Part shown: one piece after another, positions 45,152-55,657 of the stretch
Position numbering within the stretch: the first letter of the stretch is position 1
Layout of the letters: the number at the start of each line of letters is the position of its first letter
Assembly (NCBI RefSeq): GCF_900129795.1
Contig: NZ_FQWW01000002.1
Coordinates: forward strand, 1 to 64,000
From: Flavobacterium sp. CF108
Lineage (GTDB): Bacteria; Bacteroidota; Bacteroidia; Flavobacteriales; Flavobacteriaceae
Direction: 5' to 3'
Length of the DNA stretch: 64,000 nt
Made by a program: the position numbers and the translations under genes
Notes under the pieces: model-generated
The model's input: the letters and a program-made list of their open reading frames with translations, nothing else
Told to the model about the DNA's origin: nothing
Database searches by the model: none

Positions 45152-47215
45152 TTAACTCTCAACTGGAAAATTTCTCGCACGCATCAAAGCATCAGATTTT
45201 GGGGCATGACCTCTAAAATCCTCATACATACTTTCATTATCTACACTATTTCCAACACTTAAAACAATCTCATAAAGGCGTTCTGCCACTTTTTTATCAT
45301 AAGGCCCGTCTCCTTCCAGAAAAGCTTCATAAGCATCTGCATTTATTACATCAGCCCATAAATAACTATAATATCCGGCTGCGTATCCGTCACTTGAAAA
45401 AATATGAGCAAATTGCGGAATTCTATGTCGCATCACAATCTCTGACGGCATATTAATTTCTGCCAAAACATCTTTCTCAAATTGATATGGATCAACGGTT
45501 TCAGTTGTTAAATGCAGTTTCATATCTACAAAAGAACTCGAAATGGTTTCGACAGTTGCAAAACCTTCATTAAAATTTGCCGCTTTTTCTATTCTTTCTA
45601 CCAAAGATTCAGACAATGGCAGATTTGTTTTATAATGAAGTGCAAACCTGTTCAACACCTCCGGCGTTGCCAGCCAATGTTCCAGCAATTGCGAAGGAAA
45701 CTCAACATAATCTCTCGCAACCGAAGTTCCCGATAAACTCGGATAAGTAACATTTGAACACAATCCGTGCAAAGCATGCCCAAATTCATGGAATAAAGTT
45801 GTGGCATCATCCCACGAAATCAATACCGGATCATCGCTATTTCCTTTTATAAAATTGCAGTTATTCGATACGATAGGCAGTACGCTTTGTTTTATTTTTT
45901 GCTGATCTCTATGCGAATTCATCCACGCTCCAGAACGCTTGCCAACACGTGCATAAGGATCAAAATACCACAGTCCGATTAATTTACCTGTATTCTTATT
46001 ATTTACTTCCCAAACACGAACATCAGGATGATAAACCGGAACATCAAATAATTGTTTAAATCCTAAATTAAATAATTCACCCGCAACCCAAAACATGGCT
46101 TCACGTAAATTTTCTAACTGTAGATATTGTTTTATCTCATTTTGGTCTAAATCATATTTTGCCTTGCGGACTTTTTCTGCATAATAACGATAATCCCAAG
46201 GCTGAATTTTAAAATTCCCGCCTTCGTTATTTACCATTTCCTGCATTGCAGCAACATCATTTTTCACTTTTTCAACAGCTGGCTTCCATACAGATTCCAT
46301 TAAATCCAAAGTTTTCTGTGGATCTTTAGCCATTTTATTAGACAAACTCCATTCAGCAAAATTCTTAAAACCTAATATTTTAGCTTTCTTCGCACGCAAT
46401 TGTAAAATTGAAACCAGTGTTTCATTAGTATCGTTTTGATTTCTGTTATCGCCGCGTTTTACAAAAATATCAAATGCTTTTTCTCTTAAATCTCTTTGAT
46501 TTGAGAAAGTCAGGAATGGTTCTATCGAAGATCTTGTGTTACCAATACTAGCCAAACTATTCAGGTTTCTTTCTTTCGCTTCGGCAATTGCTGCGTTTTT
46601 AAATTCCTCAGGTAAACCATCCAAATCATTTTCAGATTTTAATTCCAAAAACTGATCGTTTTCCTCTGCCAGTAATTTTTGGCTGAAAAAAGTAAAAAGT
46701 CCGGCAAGTTCCTGATTAATTTTGGCTACTTCCTTTTTATCTTCTTCATTTAACTCCGCTCCTTCTCGAACAAAATCACTATAATAAAGCCAAAGCAAAC
46801 GCTGTTGTTCCGCATTTAACTTTTTGCTTTCCGCAGCTTTATACAGTTTTTCAATTCTCAGGAACAATTTATCGTTTTGATATAGTTTATCGCTAATCTC
46901 TGCCAGTTTTGGAGACATTTCTGTGTCAACTACATTAAATTCAGGACTGCTTAAATTTGATCTGTAAATTCCGTAAACAGCATGAATTCTATCTAATTTT
47001 TCGCCAGAAAGTTCTAAAGCAACAATCGTATTATCAAAAGTAGGTTCTTCAGCGTTGTTTGCAATTGCATCAATTTCATTTAATTTTTCCTGAATCGCAA
47101 ACTCAATTGCTGGTTTAAAATCAGAGATTTTATATTTTGTAAAATCCGGAACTCCGCCATAAGCACCAGACCATTCCTGAAGTAACGGATTATTTAAATC
47201 TATTTGTGTTTTCAT
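45152..47215 (-). CDS. dcp: M3-family metallopeptidase (peptidyl-dipeptidase Dcp type)
   Basis: I choose the ATG at 47215 (687 residues, beginning MKTQIDLNNPLLQEWSG); the frame is open 31 codons further but that part is not conserved-looking. The zinc site is TLFHEFGHALHGL with the downstream Glu in the NFNEGFATVE region. The length and C-terminal HIFSSDGYAAGYYSYLWADV match oligopeptidase A/Dcp. There is no signal peptide, so it is a cytoplasmic peptidase acting on small peptides. Confidence 0.93.
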   Translation of the reverse strand: MKTQIDLNNPLLQEWSGAYGGVPDFTKYKISDFKPAIEFAIQEKLNEIDAIANNAEEPTFDNTIVALELSGEKLDRIHAVYGIYRSNLSSPEFNVVDTEMSPKLAEISDKLYQNDKLFLRIEKLYKAAESKKLNAEQQRLLWLYYSDFVREGAELNEEDKKEVAKINQELAGLFTFFSQKLLAEENDQFLELKSENDLDGLPEEFKNAAIAEAKERNLNSLASIGNTRSSIEPFLTFSNQRDLREKAFDIFVKRGDNRNQNDTNETLVSILQLRAKKAKILGFKNFAEWSLSNKMAKDPQKTLDLMESVWKPAVEKVKNDVAAMQEMVNNEGGNFKIQPWDYRYYAEKVRKAKYDLDQNEIKQYLQLENLREAMFWVAGELFNLGFKQLFDVPVYHPDVRVWEVNNKNTGKLIGLWYFDPYARVGKRSGAWMNSHRDQQKIKQSVLPIVSNNCNFIKGNSDDPVLISWDDATTLFHEFGHALHGLCSNVTYPSLSGTSVARDYVEFPSQLLEHWLATPEVLNRFALHYKTNLPLSESLVERIEKAANFNEGFATVETISSSFVDMKLHLTTETVDPYQFEKDVLAEINMPSEIVMRHRIPQFAHIFSSDGYAAGYYSYLWADVINADAYEAFLEGDGPYDKKVAERLYEIVLSVGNSVDNESMYEDFRGHAPKSDALMRARNFPVES

Positions 47216-47378
47216 AATAAAGCGTATTAATAATTTTCTGTCTAGGCTATTTTCAAAAAAGAAAATATCACAGAATCTCAAAATTAACCAATCAAAAGCA
47301 AACTTCAAACGAACTCCTTAATCCATTTCGAACATTTGAAGAAATAGTTTAAATTTGAAACATCATAACCAAAATAAC

Positions 47379-48044
47379 ATGTTTAAAACCCGAAAAGAAA
47401 TTGTTTTTGTAATTCTAGCAGGAATATTTATAACCAATGCCGTTGTGGCAGAACTTATTGGAGGAAAATTAATTCAGATTGGCCCTTTTGTAATGAGTAT
47501 AGGAATTTTGCCCTGGCCTATTGTTTTTTTAACTACCGATTTAATTAATGAATATTTTGGCGAAAAAGGAGTCAAAAAACTCTCTTTTATAACCGCTTGC
47601 CTAATCGCATATGCTTTTTTACTTTTATTTATGGCGATTGTAATTCCCGCTGCAAAAGGAATCAGTCCGGTTAACGATCAACAATTTCAGGCCGTTTTTG
47701 GACAGAGTATGTGGATTATTTTCGGAAGTATAATTGCTTTTATGGTATCTCAGTTAATCGATGTATGGATTTTTTGGTTCTTCAAAAACAGAACCGGAGA
47801 AAAGAAAATATGGTTAAGAGCAACTGGTTCTACGGTTATTTCACAATTGTTTGATTCTTTCATTGTTCTTGGAATCGCTTTTTGGCTTCCAGGAAAAATC
47901 GATTTTGACACTTTTATTTCTTCTGGATTAATTGGATACACGTTTAAATTATCGATTGCTATTTTATTAACGCCTGCCATTTATGCCGGTCATCATTTGA
48001 TAAAAAAATATTTAGACAAAGATTCTACCCATAAAGAATCATAA
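47379..48044 (+). CDS. yhhQ: Queuosine precursor transporter (YhhQ/VUT family)
   Basis: The protein has 221 residues from the ATG at 47379; a TTG eight codons earlier overlaps a -7 box TAAATTTG (47350-47357). Six or seven transmembrane helices and the segments AVVAELIGGKLI, LPWPIVFLTTDLINEYFG and GSTVISQLFDSFIVLGIAF are hallmarks of YhhQ, which imports preQ0/preQ1. QueG is encoded at 4778-5704, so salvage and final maturation of queuosine are both present. Tag follows 15 bp downstream and may be co-transcribed. Confidence 0.9.
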   Translation: MFKTRKEIVFVILAGIFITNAVVAELIGGKLIQIGPFVMSIGILPWPIVFLTTDLINEYFGEKGVKKLSFITACLIAYAFLLLFMAIVIPAAKGISPVNDQQFQAVFGQSMWIIFGSIIAFMVSQLIDVWIFWFFKNRTGEKKIWLRATGSTVISQLFDSFIVLGIAFWLPGKIDFDTFISSGLIGYTFKLSIAILLTPAIYAGHHLIKKYLDKDSTHKES

Positions 48045-48059
48045 TTAATTTATAAAAAA

Positions 48060-48620
48060 ATGGAACCAATAAGATGCGGCTGGTGCTCAGCCAGTGATTT
48101 ATATAAAAAATATCATGACGAAGAATGGGGAGTTCCCGTTTATGATGATGCATCTTTATTTGAGTTTTTAATTTTAGAAACTTTTCAGGCTGGCTTAAGC
48201 TGGATTACCATTTTAAATAAAAGAGAGAATTTCAGAAATGCTTTCGATCATTTTGATTATAAAAAAATTGCCCATTATTCTGAAGATAAAATTGAAGAAT
48301 TAATGCAAAACACAGGCATTATTCGAAACGGATTAAAAATAAAAGCTGCCGTTTCAAACGCTCAGGCTTTTATGAAAGTTCAGGAAGAATTTGGAAGCTT
48401 TTCAGATTATATTTGGAAATTCACCGATGGAAAACCTATCAACAATAACCCCAAAACGTTAAAAGACGTTCCGGCCACTACTCCGCTTTCAGATGCGATC
48501 AGCAAAGATTTAAAAAAACGCGGATTCAAATTCGTAGGTTCTACCGTTATTTATGCTCACATGCAGGCAACCGGAATGGTCAATGATCATATTGAAGACT
48601 GCTGGACGAGAACAAAGTAA
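48060..48620 (+). CDS. tag: DNA-3-methyladenine glycosylase I
   Basis: Tag removes 3-methyladenine from alkylated DNA. The 186-residue protein has RCGWCSASDLYKKYHDEEWG (the zinc Cys and catalytic-site Glu pair), LETFQAGLSWITIL, and the C-terminal MQATGMVNDHIEDCW with His and Cys of the zinc snap. It lies 15 bp after yhhQ. Confidence 0.95.
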   Translation: MEPIRCGWCSASDLYKKYHDEEWGVPVYDDASLFEFLILETFQAGLSWITILNKRENFRNAFDHFDYKKIAHYSEDKIEELMQNTGIIRNGLKIKAAVSNAQAFMKVQEEFGSFSDYIWKFTDGKPINNNPKTLKDVPATTPLSDAISKDLKKRGFKFVGSTVIYAHMQATGMVNDHIEDCWTRTK

Positions 48621-48622
48621 AA

Positions 48623-48725
48623 GTTTTTGTTTCAGGTTTCAAGTTTCAGGTTACGGTGCTTATCGTAATAGAAACAAAAAATTCTACCCGAATGCAACTT
48701 GAAACCTGAAACTTGAAACTTTTTT
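48623..48725. repeat. Inverted repeat of TTTCAGGTTTCAAG type
   Basis: Copies of GTTTCAGGTTTCAAG (about 48628-48652) face copies of CTTGAAACCTGAAAC (about 48697-48720), forming a long imperfect stem that ends in T6. It may act as terminator of yhhQ-tag. Related words recur at about 49246-49276. Confidence 0.6.
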
Positions 48726-48747
48726 TAACTGCCAAACAAAAATTACA

Positions 48748-48755
48748 TATATTTG
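48748..48755 (+). promoter_or_regulatory. Probable -7 box of the thi operon
   Basis: TATATTTG lies just ahead of the TPP riboswitch. No good -33 box is visible. Confidence 0.5.
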
Positions 48756-48759
48756 CTTC

Positions 48760-48846
48760 ACACTTTAGGGGTGTCTACAACTTGTAGGCTGAGATTTTAC
48801 CCTCTGAACCTGATCTAGTTCATACTAGCGTAGGGAAAAGTAAGAT
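48760..48846 (+). promoter_or_regulatory. TPP riboswitch (THI element)
   Basis: The conserved pieces are in order: ACTTTAGGGGTGTC, GGCTGAGA (48787-48794), TTTTACCC, TGAACCTGATCTAGTT, ATACTAGCGTAGGGAA and the closing AAGT. It senses thiamine diphosphate and controls the thi operon below. The expression platform appears to be sequestration of the thiS start (separate entry). Confidence 0.97.
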
Positions 48847-48879
48847 GACTTCTGCACGCATTTTTATGCGTTCTTGTAG

Positions 48880-48939
48880 CCATTCCTAGAGTAGAGATGT
48901 ACTGTAGTGCATCTTCAAAAAACTCTAAACTCAGAAGGA

Positions 48940-48943
<4 letters not shown>
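48880..48943 (+). promoter_or_regulatory. Candidate sequestering stem over the thiS start site
   Basis: CCATTCCT (48880-48887) is complementary over 8 nt to AGGAATGG (48936-48943), which contains the ribosome binding site and the ATG of thiS. A smaller palindrome at 48895-48912 (GATGTACTGTAGTGCATC) lies between. Confidence 0.55.
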
Positions 48944-51110
<2,167 letters not shown>

Positions 51111-51148
51111 AGTTTTAGAAAATAGAAGAAAGAATAAAGAGAAAAGAT

Positions 51149-51772
51149 ATGGTTGTGATCTCTAATCCTTTTGCTGTTACAGATGAAATCAAGATAATTC
51201 ATTCTTTATTTGAAGAAGGATTGTCTTTGTTTCATATTCGGAAACCTGATTTTTCTGAGTTGGAAATGGCGCAGTTTATTCATCAAATAAAACTAGAATT
51301 TAGAGATCGAATTATTTTGCACAGTCAACATTTATTGGCAAAAGATTTTGGGATTAACAGAATTCATTTTTCTGAAAAAGAAAGAAAAGAGTCTAACAAT
51401 CTTCCTGCAAGGTTTCAAAAACCTTGTAGGTATAAATACGAATCAATTTCAACATCAACACATTCGATAGAAGATTTTAATTCTCTGGAAAATGATTTTG
51501 ATTACGCCTTTCTAAGTCCTGTTTTTAAAAGTATTTCAAAGGAAAATTATGATCCAAAAACAGATCTTTTTGAAGCATTAAAATCTAGAACAAATTATAA
51601 AACAAAAGTGATTGCTTTAGGCGGAATCAATTCTCAAAACATTCAAAAAACAATGGAAAATGGATTTGATAATATCGCGCTTTTAGGAACTATTTGGAAT
51701 AATGAAAACCCAATAAAACAATTTAAATTATGTCAGCAAATCGTCCTTTCGTACTTACAATCGCAGGTTTAG
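51149..51772 (+). CDS. ThiE/TenI-family protein
   Basis: This 207-residue TIM-barrel protein belongs to the thiamine phosphate synthase/TenI superfamily: LFHIRKPDFSELEMAQFI, LHSQHLLAKDFGINRIHFSE, a SPVFKSISKENYDP loop and IALGGINSQNIQ. A second, more typical ThiE follows at 52475, so this copy may be the thiazole tautomerase TenI or a diverged paralog. Residues about 86-95 (ARFQKPCRYK) come from a 27-bp palindromic repeat inserted in frame (51404-51430). The gene ends inside thiD (43-bp overlap). Confidence 0.85.
   Translation: MVVISNPFAVTDEIKIIHSLFEEGLSLFHIRKPDFSELEMAQFIHQIKLEFRDRIILHSQHLLAKDFGINRIHFSEKERKESNNLPARFQKPCRYKYESISTSTHSIEDFNSLENDFDYAFLSPVFKSISKENYDPKTDLFEALKSRTNYKTKVIALGGINSQNIQKTMENGFDNIALLGTIWNNENPIKQFKLCQQIVLSYLQSQV
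51404..51430. repeat. Palindromic repeat inserted inside a coding sequence
   Basis: CCTGCAAGGTTT (51404-51415) and AAACCTTGTAGG (51419-51430) form a 12-bp stem with one G-T pair and a 3-nt loop. The 27-bp length is a multiple of three, keeping the frame open. Confidence 0.7.
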
Positions 51773-52482
51773 ATCCGTCTGGCGGCGCTGGTCTTTTGGC
51801 AGATGCCAAAACTTTCGAACAGCATAAAGTAACTGGTTTTGCCATTGCTACAGCAAATACGATTCAGACCGAAAATACATTTTATGAGATTCAGTGGACA
51901 GATTTGAGTTTTGTTATTCGTTCAATCGAAACGCTTTTTTTAAATTATAAAATTAGTGCCGTTAAAATTGGGATTGTTTCTTCTTTATATGATTTAAGCC
52001 GAATTGTTTCGACGATAAAAATGCTGTCTCCTTCAACTAAAATTGTTTGGGATCCTGTTCTTAGATCGACAACAAAATTTGAATTTTTGACCATTAAAGA
52101 TTATTCTGATTTACATAAAATCTTGTCTAAAATTGATTTGATTACACCTAATTACAATGAAATTGAGATTTTATTTCCGGGGTTTATTTCAAAGAATCTT
52201 CGTCCGAAAAATGAGATTTCAACAAATATTTTATTAAAAGGCGGACATAACAAATCAGCTATAGGAACTGATCTTTTATTTCTTAAAAATGAAGTTTTGG
52301 ATTTGCTTCCAACCAATAAAAAATGCTTTGAAAAACACGGTTCAGGCTGTGTACTTTCTTCTGCAATTGCTTCCAATTTAGCCTTAAATCAAAATATAAC
52401 AGAAGCCTCCAAAAATGCCAAAATATATATCGAAAACTACCTGAGTTCAAGTTCAACATTAATTGGATATCACTATGTATAA
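51730..52482 (+). CDS. thiD: Hydroxymethylpyrimidine/phosphomethylpyrimidine kinase
   Basis: ThiD phosphorylates HMP and HMP-P to HMP-PP. The 250-residue ribokinase-fold protein starts SANRPFVLTIAGLDPSGGAGLLADAKTFE, which is diagnostic. It has KIVWDPVL, the LITPNYNEIEIL segment, and the anion hole/catalytic motif KHGSGCVLSSAIAS. It overlaps the upstream gene by 43 bp and the next by 8 bp. Confidence 0.95.
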   Translation: MSANRPFVLTIAGLDPSGGAGLLADAKTFEQHKVTGFAIATANTIQTENTFYEIQWTDLSFVIRSIETLFLNYKISAVKIGIVSSLYDLSRIVSTIKMLSPSTKIVWDPVLRSTTKFEFLTIKDYSDLHKILSKIDLITPNYNEIEILFPGFISKNLRPKNEISTNILLKGGHNKSAIGTDLLFLKNEVLDLLPTNKKCFEKHGSGCVLSSAIASNLALNQNITEASKNAKIYIENYLSSSSTLIGYHYV

Positions 52483-53113
52483 CAAATTGCAATACATTTC
52501 ACAAGGCGAAACCAGCAAAGACCAATTGTACAATATTCATCAGGCTCTGGATGCTGGCTGTAAATGGGTCCAAATGCGTTTTAAAAATCAAACTAGCAAA
52601 GAAACATTTGCTTTAGCAGAGAAGGTAAAACCTTTATGCGAAGAGTATCTGGCTAATTTTATTATAAATGATGATCTGCAGATTGCTGAGCAGATTGCTG
52701 CTGATGGGGTTCATTTAGGATTAACCGATATGAAAATCGATGAAGCGAGAGCCATTTTAGGAGCAACCAAAATTATTGGAGGAACAGCTAATACTTTTGA
52801 AGACATCCAAAATCATGTCAAAAATGGTTGTGATTATATTGGTTTAGGCCCTTTTCGATTTACGGTTACAAAAGAAAAACTAAGTCCAATTTTAGGATTA
52901 TCGGGATATTTCGAAATTCTTCAAAAAATGAAAAAAGATAAAATCGAAATTCCTGTTTATGCTATTGGAGGTATTACATTAAAAGATGTGAGTCCGTTAA
53001 TGGAAACCGGAATTCACGGAATTGCCGTTTCTGGAATCATTACAGAAAGTGCAGAGAAAAAAATACTAATTAAACAATTAAAGGAAAAATTATATGCAAA
53101 CGTCATTGTTTAA
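52475..53113 (+). CDS. thiE: Thiamine phosphate synthase
   Basis: ThiE joins HMP-PP and thiazole phosphate. It has 212 residues from the ATG at 52475. Typical segments are [34 protein letters not shown], the [17 protein letters not shown] loop and [12 protein letters not shown]. It overlaps thiD (8 bp) and thiG (20 bp), so translation is tightly coupled. Confidence 0.95.
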   Translation: MYNKLQYISQGETSKDQLYNIHQALDAGCKWVQMRFKNQTSKETFALAEKVKPLCEEYLANFIINDDLQIAEQIAADGVHLGLTDMKIDEARAILGATKIIGGTANTFEDIQNHVKNGCDYIGLGPFRFTVTKEKLSPILGLSGYFEILQKMKKDKIEIPVYAIGGITLKDVSPLMETGIHGIAVSGIITESAEKKILIKQLKEKLYANVIV

Positions 53114-53870
53114 TATTGGAGACAAAAGCTTCAAATCCCGTTTGTTTTTAGGAACAGGGAAATTTGGTTCAAATAAAGAAATGGAAGAAGCTATTTTAGC
53201 TTCAGAAAGTGAATTGGTTACCGTTGCTTTAAAACGCATCGATTTAGAAACTGAAACCGATGCGATTCTTTCGCATTTACAACATCCAAATATCAATTTA
53301 TTACCAAATACTTCCGGAGCAAGAAATGCAAAAGAGGCTGTTTTTGCTGCTCAATTAGCTCGTGAAGCATTAGAAACGAATTGGGTAAAACTGGAAATTC
53401 ATCCAGATCCAAAGTATTTAATGCCAGATCCTATTGAAACTTTAAAGGCTACGGAAGAATTAGCCAAACTTGGTTTTTTTGTTCTTCCTTATATTCACGC
53501 TGATCCTGTTTTATGCAAACACTTAGAAAGTGCGGGAACAACTGCCGTGATGCCTTTGGGATCACCAATTGGAAGCAATAAAGGTTTAAAAACTATTGAT
53601 TTTCTAGAAATTATAATTGAACAAAGCAACGTTCCGGTTATTGTAGATGCCGGAATCGGCGCTCCATCTGACGCTGCGAAAGCAATGGAAATTGGCGCCG
53701 ATGCTGTTTTGATTAATACTGCAATTGCCGTTACCGGAAATCCAAAATTAATGGCCGAAGCTTTCAAAGAAGCTGTAATAGCAGGTCGAAAAGCTTTTGA
53801 AGCTAGAATTGCTAATCAGCAAAATTATGCTGTGGCTTCAAGTCCTTTGACTTCATTTCTTTATGAATAA
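53094..53870 (+). CDS. thiG: Thiazole synthase ThiG
   Basis: ThiG forms the thiazole ring from DXP, dehydroglycine and ThiS-thiocarboxylate. The 258-residue TIM barrel has [14 protein letters not shown], the DXP-binding Lys in [15 protein letters not shown], and [20 protein letters not shown]. Its stop codon is immediately followed by the left inverted repeat of the GxxExxY cassette, which separates it from thiH. Confidence 0.97.
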   Translation: MQTSLFNIGDKSFKSRLFLGTGKFGSNKEMEEAILASESELVTVALKRIDLETETDAILSHLQHPNINLLPNTSGARNAKEAVFAAQLAREALETNWVKLEIHPDPKYLMPDPIETLKATEELAKLGFFVLPYIHADPVLCKHLESAGTTAVMPLGSPIGSNKGLKTIDFLEIIIEQSNVPVIVDAGIGAPSDAAKAMEIGADAVLINTAIAVTGNPKLMAEAFKEAVIAGRKAFEARIANQQNYAVASSPLTSFLYE

Positions 53871-53978
53871 AGTTTTGTTTCACGCAGATTTTGCAGATTT
53901 AGGCAGATTTAATATAGATTAATTTATTGTTTATCTGTAAAGTTTTCGTGTAAACGATTTATTTAAAAAAGAAAGAAA

Positions 53979-54015
53979 ATTCTTTAATTTTGAATTGAAT
54001 TAAAAATTAAAGAAT
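53979..54015 (+). promoter_or_regulatory. Hairpin just upstream of the GxxExxY start
   Basis: ATTCTTTAATTTT (53979-53991) pairs perfectly over 13 bp with 54003-54015. It ends 4 nt before the ATG, so it would cover the ribosome landing site. Confidence 0.6.
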
Positions 54016-54019
54016 TAAG

Positions 54020-54397
54020 ATGACTGAAAATGAAATATCGTATTTAGTGCGAGGAGCAATTTTTAAAGTATATAATAATTTAGGTCCTGGATTATTTGAG
54101 TCTGTTTATGAAAGTGCCTTGTTTTATGAGCTAGAAAAATTAGAGCTAAATGTTAAAAACCAAGTCGAAATAATTATTAATTATGAAGAAATAATATTAG
54201 ACGCCGCTTTTAGACTCGATTTGTTAGTCGAAGATAAAGTAATAATTGAATTAAAATCTGTCGAAGAATTAGCACCAATACATTATAAGCAAATTGCAAC
54301 CTATCTCCGACTAACTAATATAAAATTAGGCTTACTTGTAAATTTTAACACCCTTAATATCTTAAATGATATAAAAAGAGTTGCCAATAAAATATAA
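54020..54397 (+). CDS. GxxExxY protein (PD-(D/E)XK nuclease-like)
   Basis: The 125-residue protein has the family-naming motif GLFESVY (24-30, in LGPGLFESVYESAL) and a core like PD-(D/E)XK nucleases: D67 in FRLDLLV, then E77-x-K79 in VIIELKS, then YKQIATYLRLTNIKLGLLVNF. The family is widespread and sporadic in Bacteroidota, with unproven activity. Here the gene lies within a cassette bounded by inverted repeats and has no promoter match of its own, so it may be expressed by read-through from thiG. A role in mobility of the cassette is inference. Confidence 0.88.
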   Translation: MTENEISYLVRGAIFKVYNNLGPGLFESVYESALFYELEKLELNVKNQVEIIINYEEIILDAAFRLDLLVEDKVIIELKSVEELAPIHYKQIATYLRLTNIKLGLLVNFNTLNILNDIKRVANKI

Positions 54398-54479
54398 AAA
54401 AGAATAAAGAATATCAATAAATAAAAATCAAATTTAATCTGCCTAAATCTGCAAAATCTGCGTGAAATAAAACAATCCA

Positions 54480-55592
54480 ATGAGTACATTTAAATCAATT
54501 TTTGAGCAATATAATTGGGATAAAATCCAATCCAGAATATACCAAACCACATCAAAAGATGTCGCGCGAACTTTGGCTAAAACCAAACTCAATCTCGATG
54601 ATTTTTTGGTTTTGATCTCTCCCATTGCTCAAAATTATCTGGAAGAAATGGCACAAAAATGCCATGAAATCACCAAAAAACGTTTCGGGAAAACGATCCA
54701 AATGTATGCACCGCTTTATTTAAGCAACGAATGCCAAAATATCTGTACGTACTGCGGTTTTAGTTTAGACAATAAAATCAAACGAAAAACACTCTCTGAT
54801 GCTGAAATAAAACTCGAAGTTGAAGCCTTAAAAAATACAGGTTTTGATCATGTTTTATTGGTTACGGGCGAAGCAAATTATACCGTCAATATCAATTATT
54901 TTCTCAATGCAATTGCTTTAATTCGCGAAGAGTTTTCGATTATTTCTGTTGAAGTTCAGCCGCTTTCTACGGAAGATTATGAACGTTTACACGAAGCCGG
55001 AGTATATTCGGTTTTAGTTTATCAGGAAACGTATCATCAGGAAGTTTATAAAAAGTATCATACAAAGGGCAAGAAATCAAATTTTGATTATAGGCTTGAA
55101 ACTCCAGATCGAATTGGTATAGCAGGAATTCATAAAATCGGCCTAGGCGTTTTATTAGGCTTAGAAGACTGGCGAACTGATAGTTTCTTTAATGCGTTGC
55201 ATTTAGATTATCTTCAAAAAAAATACTGGCAGACAAAATATTCGGTTTCCTTTCCACGCCTCCGTCCCGCCGAAGGAATTATCGAACCCAATTTTATTAT
55301 GGATGATAAAGATTTGACACAATTAATCTGTGCTTATCGTTTGTGGAATGAAGATCTCGAAATTTCGATTTCAACCAGAGAAAACGAAAAATTCAGAAAC
55401 AATATAATTCCAATTGGAGTTACCAGTATGAGTGCAGGTTCAAAAACAAATCCGGGTGGTTATGTGGTTGATCCGCAGTCTTTGGAACAATTCGAAATCA
55501 GCGATGAACGTTCGGCAGAAGAAATTTCAAAAATTATAAAAGATGCAGGATATGAACCGGTTTGGAAGGATTGGAGCAAAAGCTTTATTTAA
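54480..55592 (+). CDS. thiH: 2-iminoacetate synthase ThiH
   Basis: ThiH is a radical-SAM lyase that cleaves tyrosine to dehydroglycine for ThiG. The 370-residue protein has the cluster motif C85-x3-C89-x2-C92 in NECQNICTYCGF, the GEANYT and VQPLSTEDYERL segments, and FPRLRPAEG. Its presence, with no ThiO here, means the anaerobic-type tyrosine route to thiazole. It starts 6 bp after the right inverted repeat. Confidence 0.96.
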   Translation: MSTFKSIFEQYNWDKIQSRIYQTTSKDVARTLAKTKLNLDDFLVLISPIAQNYLEEMAQKCHEITKKRFGKTIQMYAPLYLSNECQNICTYCGFSLDNKIKRKTLSDAEIKLEVEALKNTGFDHVLLVTGEANYTVNINYFLNAIALIREEFSIISVEVQPLSTEDYERLHEAGVYSVLVYQETYHQEVYKKYHTKGKKSNFDYRLETPDRIGIAGIHKIGLGVLLGLEDWRTDSFFNALHLDYLQKKYWQTKYSVSFPRLRPAEGIIEPNFIMDDKDLTQLICAYRLWNEDLEISISTRENEKFRNNIIPIGVTSMSAGSKTNPGGYVVDPQSLEQFEISDERSAEEISKIIKDAGYEPVWKDWSKSFI

Positions 55593-55657
55593 AATTCCAA
55601 TATTTTAAATCCCAAATTCCAATCTAAAATCTAAAATCAACAATCTAAAATTGCAAA
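55593..55657. repeat. AATTCCAATT-type AT-rich repeat between thiH and thiF
   Basis: Reiterated words AAATTCCAA and AATCTAAAATC fill the gap. The same family occurs at 43990-44110, 49148-49180 and 57815-57935, often as long inverted repeats. Confidence 0.5.

Larger units (their letters stand above)
53872..54473. mobile_element. Inverted-repeat cassette with a GxxExxY gene
   Basis: The 42-bp inverted repeats at 53872-53913 and 54432-54473 match at 40 of 42 positions. Each carries the triple word GCAGATT at 9-10 bp spacing within TTTCACGCAGATTTTGCAGA. They enclose one gene (54020-54397). The unit sits exactly between the thiG stop and the thiH start, genes that are normally adjacent. There is no transposase. 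No target duplication was recognised. Confidence 0.75.

Noticed and set aside
47216..47308. 31-residue extension of the M3 peptidase
   Set aside because: Its composition (many Phe, Leu, Ile) looks hydrophobic by chance and the ATG at 47215 starts the conserved region. A membrane anchor is unlikely but not excluded.
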